Shown here: positions 1 through 5,037 of the stretch, in pieces
Position numbering within the stretch: the first letter of the stretch is position 1
How the letters are laid out: each line of letters opens with the position of its first letter
NCBI GenBank assembly: GCA_025924845.1
Contig: JAICHN010000193.1
Span: forward strand, 1 to 9,290
Source: Chloroflexota bacterium
GTDB taxonomy: Bacteria; Chloroflexota; UBA5177; JANWHV01
DNA: 9,290 nucleotides
Reading direction: 5' to 3'
The notes under the pieces: model-generated
Told to the model about the DNA's origin: nothing
The model's input: only the letters and a program-made list of their open reading frames with translations
Databases searched by the model: none
Translations under genes and position numbers: made by a program

Positions 1-1478
1 ATGTGGGGGCCTGTTCCCGCGCGGCCGCCCCTCCCGGGGGCCTGCCCATCCCGGCCCCCCCGCCCCTGTCCGCGTCCGCGTGCCGCCCCTCGCGGCGCCC
101 ACTGCTTCGACTCAATGCGGCTGCGCAAAAAGCCCGCCGGCTGTTCGATCCCCTTCCCCGCCTCGCCCCGCACATAGGCCAGCCAGCCGCGGAGCCGCTG
201 GATCTCCTCGGGATCATCGCTCCGGAAGCGGGCTACCAGATCGGCGGTGAAATAGGCGGCGAGCGCCTCATCCAGGGAGAAGGCTCCCAACTCATGATAG
301 ACCAGCTCCAGGTCACGACGGAGCGCCCCGTGATAGGCTCGCTTCCGCTCCTCCTCGGCCGTCCACTCCTCACCGCCCAGGCCCAGGAATTGCTCGGCCG
401 AATAATAGCATTCCGTGTTTACGCGCAGTCCCCAATTGCTGTCGGTAGCCGTGATGTCGCGACAGACCACATCGCGGAGGCGGACCACACGCGCCCCATT
501 CGTATCCTCTGCTTCGATCAGCGCCTCGTCCTCGGCTAAAGGATAAGCCAGGATCTCACGATCGGAATCGAGCACCACACCACCAAGCGGTTGGTGGGGA
601 TGGGTTACGGGGTTGTGATTAGGTGGCGTCCCTTGAGTAATCTGATCCTTTGGGTCCCGCCCGGGATCCGGCCCGGTGCCCCACGAGGGCCGGCTCGGTT
701 CAAGGGAAGTCCCCACCGGTATTCCACCAACACCGGGCCGGTGTCCGGCGCGACCGTCCCCGTCCCCCGAAAGACCACCCCGGTCGCTTTCGGCACTAGC
801 CGGTTCTGTAGCGGACCCCCCGAGTTCTCTTATAAGGCCGGGGGGTGCCGTGGTGGACCCTCCCGGTACTGAGCCGGGTGTGGGGGGGTCAGGTGCGGGC
901 GGGGGGACGAGCGTGGTCAGGAGGCGCGCCCAGTCCTCGCGAATACGCAACGACGTCTTCTTTCGGCGCAGCGGTTCCCAGCCCTGAGGAAGCAACCCCA
1001 GCACCCGTTCGATCGCCTCGGCCGCCGTGGCTCCTCTCTGCCGGTACGCCGTCGCCAGGGCGGTAAGACCCTCCTCGATAGGCAGCGGCTCGAGCAGATA
1101 GTACACGTTGTTGCTGTTACCGCCGTCTTCCCGCTCGGTGCGCCGCACGAAAATCAACTGGAGGTCGGTAAGGAGGGCGATGGCGCGGACAACCGTCCCC
1201 TTTCCCTTCCCCCAATGTCGGGCCAGCCGGGCCAGCGAGGGCCAGCAGTATTGGCTCTTGTTGGCCATGCAGGAGAGCGAGCTGTAAATGGTGAAGGTAT
1301 CGGCGCCCAGCAACGGACCGTAGTCATCGATAATAGTATCGTGGACCCAGAAGCGCTCATTTGTACGCAAATCGCGCACCATGATCCCGGCCTCCGTCAG
1401 AGGCGAATCATCATCCGGATCAACGTCCACCGGTCCGGCCCCGCGCGGCCCCGCCGGCAGCCGCCCGCGATCACTCAT
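1..1478 (-). CDS. Winged-helix (HTH_36-like) replication-initiator-like protein, C-terminus beyond left edge
   Basis: An ATG at 1478 opens a minus-strand frame that has no stop before the window edge, giving about 492 visible codons. The start is supported by GGAAGGG (1486-1492) seven bases upstream. Residues about 33-115 form a winged helix: a YGPLLGADTFTIY-type helix, then WPSLARLARHWGKGKGTVVRAI (about 79-100) as helix-turn-helix, then a wing with an acidic, Asn-rich turn. This matches the HTH_36 pattern found in plasmid and phage replication proteins. Residues about 190-300 are a Pro/Gly/Ser-rich, probably disordered linker. Residues about 303-455 form a helical domain ending in GWLAYVRGEAGKGIEQPAGF, which recalls DnaD-type C-termini. 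The last visible residues are Arg/Gly rich, suitable for nucleic-acid binding. The DNA-binding role is well supported; replication initiation is inferred from architecture. It could instead be a phage-derived regulator. The frame is easy to miss because it is incomplete. Confidence 0.83.
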   Translation of the reverse strand, partial: MSDRGRLPAGPRGAGPVDVDPDDDSPLTEAGIMVRDLRTNERFWVHDTIIDDYGPLLGADTFTIYSSLSCMANKSQYCWPSLARLARHWGKGKGTVVRAIALLTDLQLIFVRRTEREDGGNSNNVYYLLEPLPIEEGLTALATAYRQRGATAAEAIERVLGLLPQGWEPLRRKKTSLRIREDWARLLTTLVPPPAPDPPTPGSVPGGSTTAPPGLIRELGGSATEPASAESDRGGLSGDGDGRAGHRPGVGGIPVGTSLEPSRPSWGTGPDPGRDPKDQITQGTPPNHNPVTHPHQPLGGVVLDSDREILAYPLAEDEALIEAEDTNGARVVRLRDVVCRDITATDSNWGLRVNTECYYSAEQFLGLGGEEWTAEEERKRAYHGALRRDLELVYHELGAFSLDEALAAYFTADLVARFRSDDPEEIQRLRGWLAYVRGEAGKGIEQPAGFLRSRIESKQWAPRGAARGRGQGRGGRDGQAPGRGGRAGTGPH

Positions 1479-1524
1479 GCCCGTTCCCTTCCAGCCTCGC
1501 GACCCTCAACTTTGCCCACGAGGC

Positions 1525-1554
1525 TTGACATCGACCGGGAAGCAGCCATAAGAT
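1525..1554 (+). promoter_or_regulatory. Sigma-70-like promoter pointing rightward into the gap
   Basis: A consensus -35 TTGACA (1525-1530) is followed after 18 bases by TAAGAT (1549-1554), which matches four of six -10 positions including the key T, A and final T. Transcription would start near 1561. It points away from the flanking replication-like gene, and no plus-strand gene begins within the next 1.8 kb. The obvious product is therefore the short RNA ending at the terminator near 1723. Confidence 0.5.
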
Positions 1555-1560
1555 AGGACA

Positions 1561-1723
1561 CAGAGAGAAACCCCCCGCCGCTACTTCCCGTAACGGTAGG
1601 CCGGAATCTCAAAGTCCGTACCTTCTGGTGATGCATCCGGAGCTCCAAATCCACGGCATCACTCGATAGTTAAACTGCTCATTCGGGAAACCTCCGTGCA
1701 TTTGCCGTGCATGGGGGTTTTTT
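1561..1723 (+). ncRNA. Candidate structured small RNA, about 160 nt, antisense to the replication-gene leader
   Basis: The stretch is bounded by a promoter (1525-1554) and an intrinsic terminator (1688-1723) and contains no reading frame. Pairings found by eye are mostly nested: 1565-1575 with 1713-1723 (GAGAAACCCCC against GGGGGTTTTTT, two G-U pairs); TTCCCG 1585-1590 with CGGGAA 1684-1689; a local hairpin of GGTA/TACC plus CGGA/TCCG (1595-1622, three-base bulge); and GTGATGC 1628-1634 with GCATCAC 1656-1662. The outermost pairing competes with the terminator hairpin for its G/T-rich arm, so two folds are possible. No known riboswitch, tmRNA, SRP or tRNA signature was recognised. It is complementary to any minus-strand transcript running from the MerR gene into the replication-like gene, as with countertranscribed copy-control RNAs. 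Existence is inferred from sequence signals only. Confidence 0.42.
1688..1723 (+). terminator. Intrinsic terminator, plus strand
   Basis: AAACCTCCGTGCA (1688-1700) pairs with TGCATGGGGGTTT (1708-1720) across a seven-base loop, giving 13 pairs of which two are G-U. The stem runs straight into six T residues (1718-1723). Read on the other strand there is no comparable U-tract, so it is directional. No plus-strand protein gene lies upstream of it, so its natural client is the short RNA from the 1525 promoter. Confidence 0.65.
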
Positions 1724-1864
1724 GTTGGCTCCTGCCTGGCGGGCAGGGGGACCATGAGCAGGCGGCCGATTCGACCGCGCGACCTCACGATCCGCCTCGT
1801 CCTAGGGCGACGGGCCGTGCGGCAGAGTTCCGTGTCTGCGATTCATCAAATCTCTTCCTCGAAT

Positions 1865-2305
1865 TCAGGCAACATGATGGGCGCGCCGGGCGCCCTCCTC
1901 GGCGGCGCGCAAGGAGATCACTTCGTCCATCTCCCTGGCCACCACGCCGACATCCATGAACAAAAAAGCCGACTGCCCATCCAGGGCGCGTACCGCCTCC
2001 TGGCGGTGCCGGTAGACAAAGACATCACCGTTCAAGCCGACCAGGCTCAGTTCGCGCAACGGATCGTTGCTGTATTCGCGCAGCTTGACCACCGCCTTGC
2101 GGATCATTTGCAGCGTTACTCCCTGATCCTTCAAGCGCATGACGACGCGGATACGCACCAGGTCATCGAAGCTGTAGCGGCGTTTCACGCCCGCGTGGCC
2201 GCTGGGCTGCAGGAAGCCCTCCCAGGCCCAGTGATCCAACTGGCGGGCCGAGGTACCGGTCAACCGGCATACCTGCCCCGTGGTGAATTGGTCCATTGCG
2301 CGCAT
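1865..2305 (-). CDS. MerR-family transcriptional regulator
   Basis: The 146-residue protein begins MRAMDQFTTGQVCRLTG, a MerR winged helix: helix-turn-helix (TTGQVCRLTGTSARQLDHWAWEGFL), then the wing GVKRRYSFDDLVRIRVVMRLKDQGVTLQMI. A helical segment (about 70-95) and a short beta-type C-terminal part follow. The latter lacks a Cys cluster or an obvious metal or large ligand-binding domain, so the effector is unknown. I chose the ATG at 2305 because GGAAGGAAGGG sits just upstream. An upstream in-frame ATG at 2344 lies inside the operator palindrome only about eight bases after the predicted transcript start, and one at 2323 has no ribosome binding site. MerR proteins act as dimers on dyad operators; the palindrome over its own start site suggests self-repression. 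It is followed on the same strand, after 386 bp, by the replication-like gene. Confidence 0.88.
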   Translation of the reverse strand: MRAMDQFTTGQVCRLTGTSARQLDHWAWEGFLQPSGHAGVKRRYSFDDLVRIRVVMRLKDQGVTLQMIRKAVVKLREYSNDPLRELSLVGLNGDVFVYRHRQEAVRALDGQSAFLFMDVGVVAREMDEVISLRAAEEGARRAHHVA

Positions 2306-2336
2306 GCCCTTCCTTCCACCCATGGCCGTTGCTTTA

Positions 2337-2354
2337 CACAACATGCATGTTGTG
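2337..2354. promoter_or_regulatory. 18-bp perfect palindrome, probable operator of the MerR gene
   Basis: CACAACATGCATGTTGTG is identical to its reverse complement. It covers the predicted transcription start (about 2352) of the MerR gene and lies directly downstream of its -10 box. This is a repressor position, not the usual MerR activator position between -35 and -10. Binding by the adjacent MerR protein is inferred. Confidence 0.65.
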
Positions 2355-2358
2355 ATCG

Positions 2359-2387
2359 ATTATAGGGAGGAGTATACCGCCCGTCAA
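2359..2387 (-). promoter_or_regulatory. Sigma-70 promoter of the MerR-family gene
   Basis: On the minus strand, TTGACG (2382-2387) is followed by exactly 17 bases and then a consensus TATAAT (2359-2364). The start site is expected near 2352, leaving a leader of roughly 47 nt before the ATG at 2305. The 17-base spacing is normal and not the 19-20 bases typical of MerR-activated promoters, so it should be active without an activator. Confidence 0.78.
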
Positions 2388-2464
2388 AGGGTTATGCACG
2401 GCGTTCCATTGACCGCGTCACTGAAGCGGCCCGCGCCGCCTCCGTCACGGCGCGCCGGCCGGGT

Positions 2465-2506
2465 AGGCATGGTACCGCGACGGTTCACGGAACCATGGTT
2501 ATGCCT
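2465..2506 (-). repeat. Nested inverted repeat at the toxin stop codon, possible terminator
   Basis: AGGCAT (2465-2470) pairs with ATGCCT (2501-2506), enclosing a tight hairpin GGTTC/GAACC (2482-2494, three-base loop). The structure overlaps the toxin stop codon. It has no T-tract, so it may slow decay or give Rho-type ending but is not a classical terminator. The remaining gap up to the MerR promoter (to 2387) shows nothing else recognisable. Confidence 0.3.
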
Positions 2507-2918
2507 TGAACATCCTGTTCCCCGCTGCGCCGTCGCTTCCGGCCGGGATATCAAGGCCGAGATGACGGGCGAGGGCGCCGCGTACCTGGTCGCGCAGGTC
2601 GGGATTGGTCAAGTAGCCGATTGGAGCCGGGTAGCTGGGGCTGCGTTGCAATGAGATTGTCCGCACCTGATGGCACATAATAACCCCGGCTTTGGTCTGC
2701 CCTGCCTCGCCGGCCCCTATTGGCACTTCATTTGGATAGCGAACGGCATTCCGCGCGGCGGTAATGGGACATACCGTCACCGAGCCGGATCGATGAAAAG
2801 GCTCATACGAAACGACCAGTACGCGACGTGTTCCGCCCTGTTCGTGGCCGCGCGTGGGATCCAGATCGATAATCAGGACCGCCCAACGGAGCGACACCGG
2901 AGATGATACTACTCCCAC
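2499..2918 (-). CDS. mazF: MazF/PemK-family endoribonuclease toxin
   Basis: The 139-residue protein carries the MazF pattern: a beta-strand leading to DLDPTRGHEQGGTRRVLVVS (residues 18-37), then VTVCPITAARN (47-57), a QTKAGVIMCHQVRTISLQR strand, and a C-terminal helix with LRDQVRGALARHLGLDI. Arg31 and Thr53 align with the family's catalytic Arg and Thr/Ser. MazF toxins cut mRNA at short single-stranded motifs and stop growth when the antitoxin is lost. The GTG start at 2918 has GAGG four bases upstream and overlaps the end of the antitoxin gene by 10 bases, as in translationally coupled toxin-antitoxin pairs. A second GTG at 2897 is possible and would give a length closer to typical family N-termini. 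The usual Pro after the catalytic Arg is Arg here. Cleavage specificity cannot be read from sequence. Confidence 0.88.
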   Translation of the reverse strand: MGVVSSPVSLRWAVLIIDLDPTRGHEQGGTRRVLVVSYEPFHRSGSVTVCPITAARNAVRYPNEVPIGAGEAGQTKAGVIMCHQVRTISLQRSPSYPAPIGYLTNPDLRDQVRGALARHLGLDIPAGSDGAAGNRMFKA

Positions 2919-3157
2919 GCCGCCTCATCGCTCGGCAGATCCTTTTCGATTTGCGCGATCTCCTCCTGGAAATGCGCATCGACGGCCGCCCCACTCCACA
3001 ACCGAGCGTCGCGCGCATCGCGCACGAAGCGATCCAGTTCAGCGATGGCCTGTTCCACCAGGGCATCCTGGGTAGCGGCCACATGATCGACCTCGACCAG
3101 CCGTTTCACGGTGGCGATTGCCGCGGGCGAAAGGCTATATGTACGCTTTATCCGCAT
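2909..3157 (-). CDS. Ribbon-helix-helix antitoxin of the MazF-like toxin
   Basis: The 82-residue protein has a basic beta-strand (KRTYSLSP, residues 4-11), then two helices (AAIATVKRLVE and TQDALVEQAIAELDRFV). This is the MetJ/Arc ribbon-helix-helix layout, as in the MazE antitoxins of actinobacteria. The C-terminal half is acidic, with an exposed aromatic and DLPSDEAAWE end, as expected for a segment that wraps and blocks the toxin. It is the first gene of the pair and its promoter carries tandem repeats that should be its operator. The ATG at 3157 lies about seven bases after the -10 box, so its transcript appears leaderless, and no ribosome binding site is seen. The pairing with the toxin is well supported by overlap and order. 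Confidence 0.85.
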   Translation of the reverse strand: MRIKRTYSLSPAAIATVKRLVEVDHVAATQDALVEQAIAELDRFVRDARDARLWSGAAVDAHFQEEIAQIEKDLPSDEAAWE

Positions 3158-3163
3158 AAGGTC

Positions 3164-3192
3164 AGGATAGAACGTGTCATTCTACGTGTCAA
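3164..3192 (-). promoter_or_regulatory. Promoter of the toxin-antitoxin operon, predicted leaderless
   Basis: On the minus strand, a consensus TTGACA (3187-3192) is followed by 17 bases and TATCCT (3164-3169). Counting seven bases from the end of the -10 box places the transcript start on the A of the antitoxin ATG (3157). Confidence 0.65.
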
Positions 3193-3207
3193 TCTACGTG
3201 TAAGAAT
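3172..3207. repeat. Three tandem 12-bp repeats, probable antitoxin operator
   Basis: Read on the plus strand the units are ACGTGTCATTCT (3172-3183), ACGTGTCAATCT (3184-3195) and ACGTGTAAGAAT (3196-3207). The six-base core ACGTGT is invariant at a period of exactly 12. They cover the -35 box and the whole spacer of the toxin-antitoxin promoter. Ribbon-helix-helix repressors bind short sites in tandem on one DNA face, so autoregulation by the antitoxin or its complex with the toxin is the likely role. Confidence 0.6.
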
Positions 3208-3212
3208 CGGCA

Positions 3213-3258
3213 ACATTTCTTTCCAGCACAAGAGCGCGCCCATTTGCACAAGAAATGT
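3213..3258. repeat. Inverted and direct repeats between the divergent toxin-antitoxin and beta-propeller genes
   Basis: ACATTTCTT (3213-3221) is the exact reverse complement of AAGAAATGT (3250-3258). Within the same stretch, GCACAAGA occurs twice (3226-3233 and 3246-3253), spaced 20 bp or about two helical turns. The arms could be a dyad operator or a long-loop RNA hairpin. They sit upstream of the beta-propeller gene, whose own promoter is unclear: the best guess is an extended -10, TGATACAGT at 3301-3309, without a -35 match. Confidence 0.35.
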
Positions 3259-3425
3259 CCCAGCTTCCCTGGGCGTGGCCGATCCGGCTTGAAACGGCCG
3301 TGATACAGTCGGCTCGTAGGCTGGAAGAGTGCCGCGGGGACGCCCGGGGATGCGGTGTCTGCCGGCACGTCATACAACTCGCAGGTTCTCACATTCAACC
3401 GGTGCTCACAAGAAGGAGAAGAACG

Positions 3426-4973
3426 ATGCCTCTCTCGCGTTTCCATTCGGGTCGGATCGATTGCCGCTCGGCGGCACGTGCCATTCTGGCCGCGCCGCTT
3501 CTAGCCGCCGCGCTCGGCGGCCACCTTGGCACGGCAACCGCGTCTCCCGCCGTCGCCCCAACGCTGCTCTTGTCGACCTATACCGGCGGCGCGGCCACCG
3601 GGGAGGGGACCGGTGTCGCCGCCGACCGAGCCGGGAATATCTACGTCGGGGGGGTGGTCGGCACGAGTCCTACAGATCGCGCATTCGTCACCAAGTATGA
3701 TCCAACCGGTACGCGCGTCCTCTATACCACGTACATCAGCTCGCCATGCGGCGTCGCGGGCAACGCGCTCACCGTTGATCCCGCCGGCAACGCCTATATC
3801 ACGGGCCAGTATGGCGTGCGCAATCAGTTCGGCATCTGTCAACTCACCACCGATGTGCTGGCGGCAAAGCTCGATCCATCCGGCCACATCGTCTACCGGA
3901 AGGGGTTTGGGCCGACGTCCCAGGATCAGGTGCTGATTTCGGTCGACAACCAGGGCGAAGCCATAGCTGTGGATGCCGGGGGCAACGCCTACATCACCGG
4001 ACGAGTCGACGGCGATTCTCTGGATCCCACGATCCCAATCTCGTCGAACGCATTTCAGCATACCGGCCACACCCACGATGGCTTCGTCCTGAAGGTCGAT
4101 CCCTCGGGAAAACTGGTCTACAGTACATTTCTTGGCGGCGGCAATATCGATGAAGGAAAAGGCATCGCCGTGGACGGTCGCGGTGACGCCTATGTCACCG
4201 GCACCACCCTGTCGACCAACTTCCCAACCACCCCAAACGCCTATCAGCCACATATGGGCAAGCGGTTCCACATCACCAGCCTCTGGGGTAATGCCTTCAT
4301 CGCCGAACTGGACCCCACGGGCTCCAGGCTGCTCTACGGCAGCTTCCTCGGCGGTGGCGAGGTGGAGATCGGCTATGCTATCGCCACGGACGGCGCGAAC
4401 AACGTCTACGTCGCCGGCGCCACTGGATCGCCGAATTTCCCCACCACGGCGAGCGCCTACGATCGCACCTGCGGCACCGACGGCAACTGCAACGTACGCT
4501 ACACTTGCCTGACGACCGGCTGCGGCGACATCTACGCGGACGACGTCTTCGTGAGCAAACTTGATCTCAGTCGCGCCGGATCGGCCGCGCTGCGCTACTC
4601 GACCTTCCTGGGCGGCAATTATAATGACGAAGCGATGGGAATTGCCGTGGACGGCGCCGGTCGCGTCTATGTCGCGGGCAGGGACGATTCGTCGAGCGGA
4701 TTCCCCACGCGGAACGCGGTGCAATCTGTCCAGGGTGGCGGTGCTGATGCCTTCGTGGCCACGTTTGATCCGGCGCGGGCAGGCGACGCCTCGCTTATTT
4801 TCTCCACCTACCTGGGCGGCAGTAAAGACGATGAGGTGCAGGCCATGAGTCTGGGGAAGGGTTGCATCTACGTGACGGGCGATACTTTCTCCGCGGATTT
4901 CCCGGTGCATGGCGCCCTCCAGAAGTCCTGGACCGGTAAGTACGGCGCCTTCTTCACGAAGCTGGCTCGCTGA
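3426..4973 (+). CDS. Secreted SBBP-repeat beta-propeller protein
   Basis: The start at 3426 was chosen over an upstream in-frame ATG (3255) because AAGGAG (3413-3418) lies seven bases before it and a signal peptide begins there. The N-terminus has Arg residues, a hydrophobic core (AARAILAAPLLAAALGG, about 16-32) and an Ala-rich cleavage region near residue 40. The 515-residue protein then contains seven repeats of the type GIAVDGxGxxYVxG, centred near residues 69, 120, 186, 252, 325, 412 and 480. Most are followed by a FVxKLDPxG and YSTFLGG strand. This is the SBBP repeat, and seven units fit one closed seven-bladed propeller. The last repeat is degenerate (AMSLGKGCIYVTG). A loop after the fifth blade holds four Cys, probably disulfides, which fits an exported protein. 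Function is unknown; such proteins are extracellular or surface proteins. It converges on the large regulator gene. Confidence 0.88.
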   Translation: MPLSRFHSGRIDCRSAARAILAAPLLAAALGGHLGTATASPAVAPTLLLSTYTGGAATGEGTGVAADRAGNIYVGGVVGTSPTDRAFVTKYDPTGTRVLYTTYISSPCGVAGNALTVDPAGNAYITGQYGVRNQFGICQLTTDVLAAKLDPSGHIVYRKGFGPTSQDQVLISVDNQGEAIAVDAGGNAYITGRVDGDSLDPTIPISSNAFQHTGHTHDGFVLKVDPSGKLVYSTFLGGGNIDEGKGIAVDGRGDAYVTGTTLSTNFPTTPNAYQPHMGKRFHITSLWGNAFIAELDPTGSRLLYGSFLGGGEVEIGYAIATDGANNVYVAGATGSPNFPTTASAYDRTCGTDGNCNVRYTCLTTGCGDIYADDVFVSKLDLSRAGSAALRYSTFLGGNYNDEAMGIAVDGAGRVYVAGRDDSSSGFPTRNAVQSVQGGGADAFVATFDPARAGDASLIFSTYLGGSKDDEVQAMSLGKGCIYVTGDTFSADFPVHGALQKSWTGKYGAFFTKLAR

Positions 4974-5037
4974 TCCATTCATCCACTGAAGATGGCCCAG
5001 GGTGCCCCCGGCCACCATGTGGCGAAGCGATATTCGG

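Larger units (their letters stand above)
1479..1864. other. 386-bp gene-less gap between MerR gene and replication-like gene
   Basis: No convincing reading frame is seen on either strand. The part nearest the replication-like gene holds that gene's ribosome binding site, then a rightward promoter, a structured putative RNA and its terminator (listed separately). The part from 1724 to 1864 holds a second small hairpin (CCTGCC 1731-1736 with GGCAGG 1742-1747) without a T-tract. No clear sigma-70 promoter directed at the replication-like gene was found on the minus strand here, so that gene may be read through from the MerR promoter or use a promoter I cannot recognise. Confidence 0.6.

Noticed and set aside
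3..539. Plus-strand open frame of 178 codons at the left edge
   Set aside because: It is a shadow of the edge-truncated minus-strand winged-helix gene and lacks a recognisable ribosome binding site or domain.
591..900. Low-complexity Pro/Gly stretch suspected of frameshift or of being non-coding
   Set aside because: The minus-strand frame remains open through it and continues in phase into a well-formed C-terminal domain, so it is best read as a disordered linker.
1531..1556. Resemblance to the SRP RNA core (GGAAGCAGCC-like) at GGGAAGCAGCC
   Set aside because: The flanking asymmetric and symmetric loops and the long rod-like stem of domain IV are missing, and the match lies inside the promoter spacer, before the predicted transcript start.
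1754..2365. Long plus-strand open frame (about 203 codons)
   Set aside because: It lies antisense over the MerR gene, which has clear family motifs, a consensus promoter and a ribosome binding site. The plus-strand translation shows no recognisable domain.
4991..5014. Hairpin TGGCC/GGCCA between the convergent genes as a terminator
   Set aside because: The stem is only five pairs with a 12-base loop and no T-tract on either strand; it is too weak to call.
3501..5018. Minus-strand open frame of about 505 codons opposite the beta-propeller gene
   Set aside because: It is the mirror of a highly repetitive GC-rich gene; its Ala/Gly/Val/Asp-rich repeats reflect the SBBP codons on the other strand. 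The plus-strand gene has a ribosome binding site and signal peptide.
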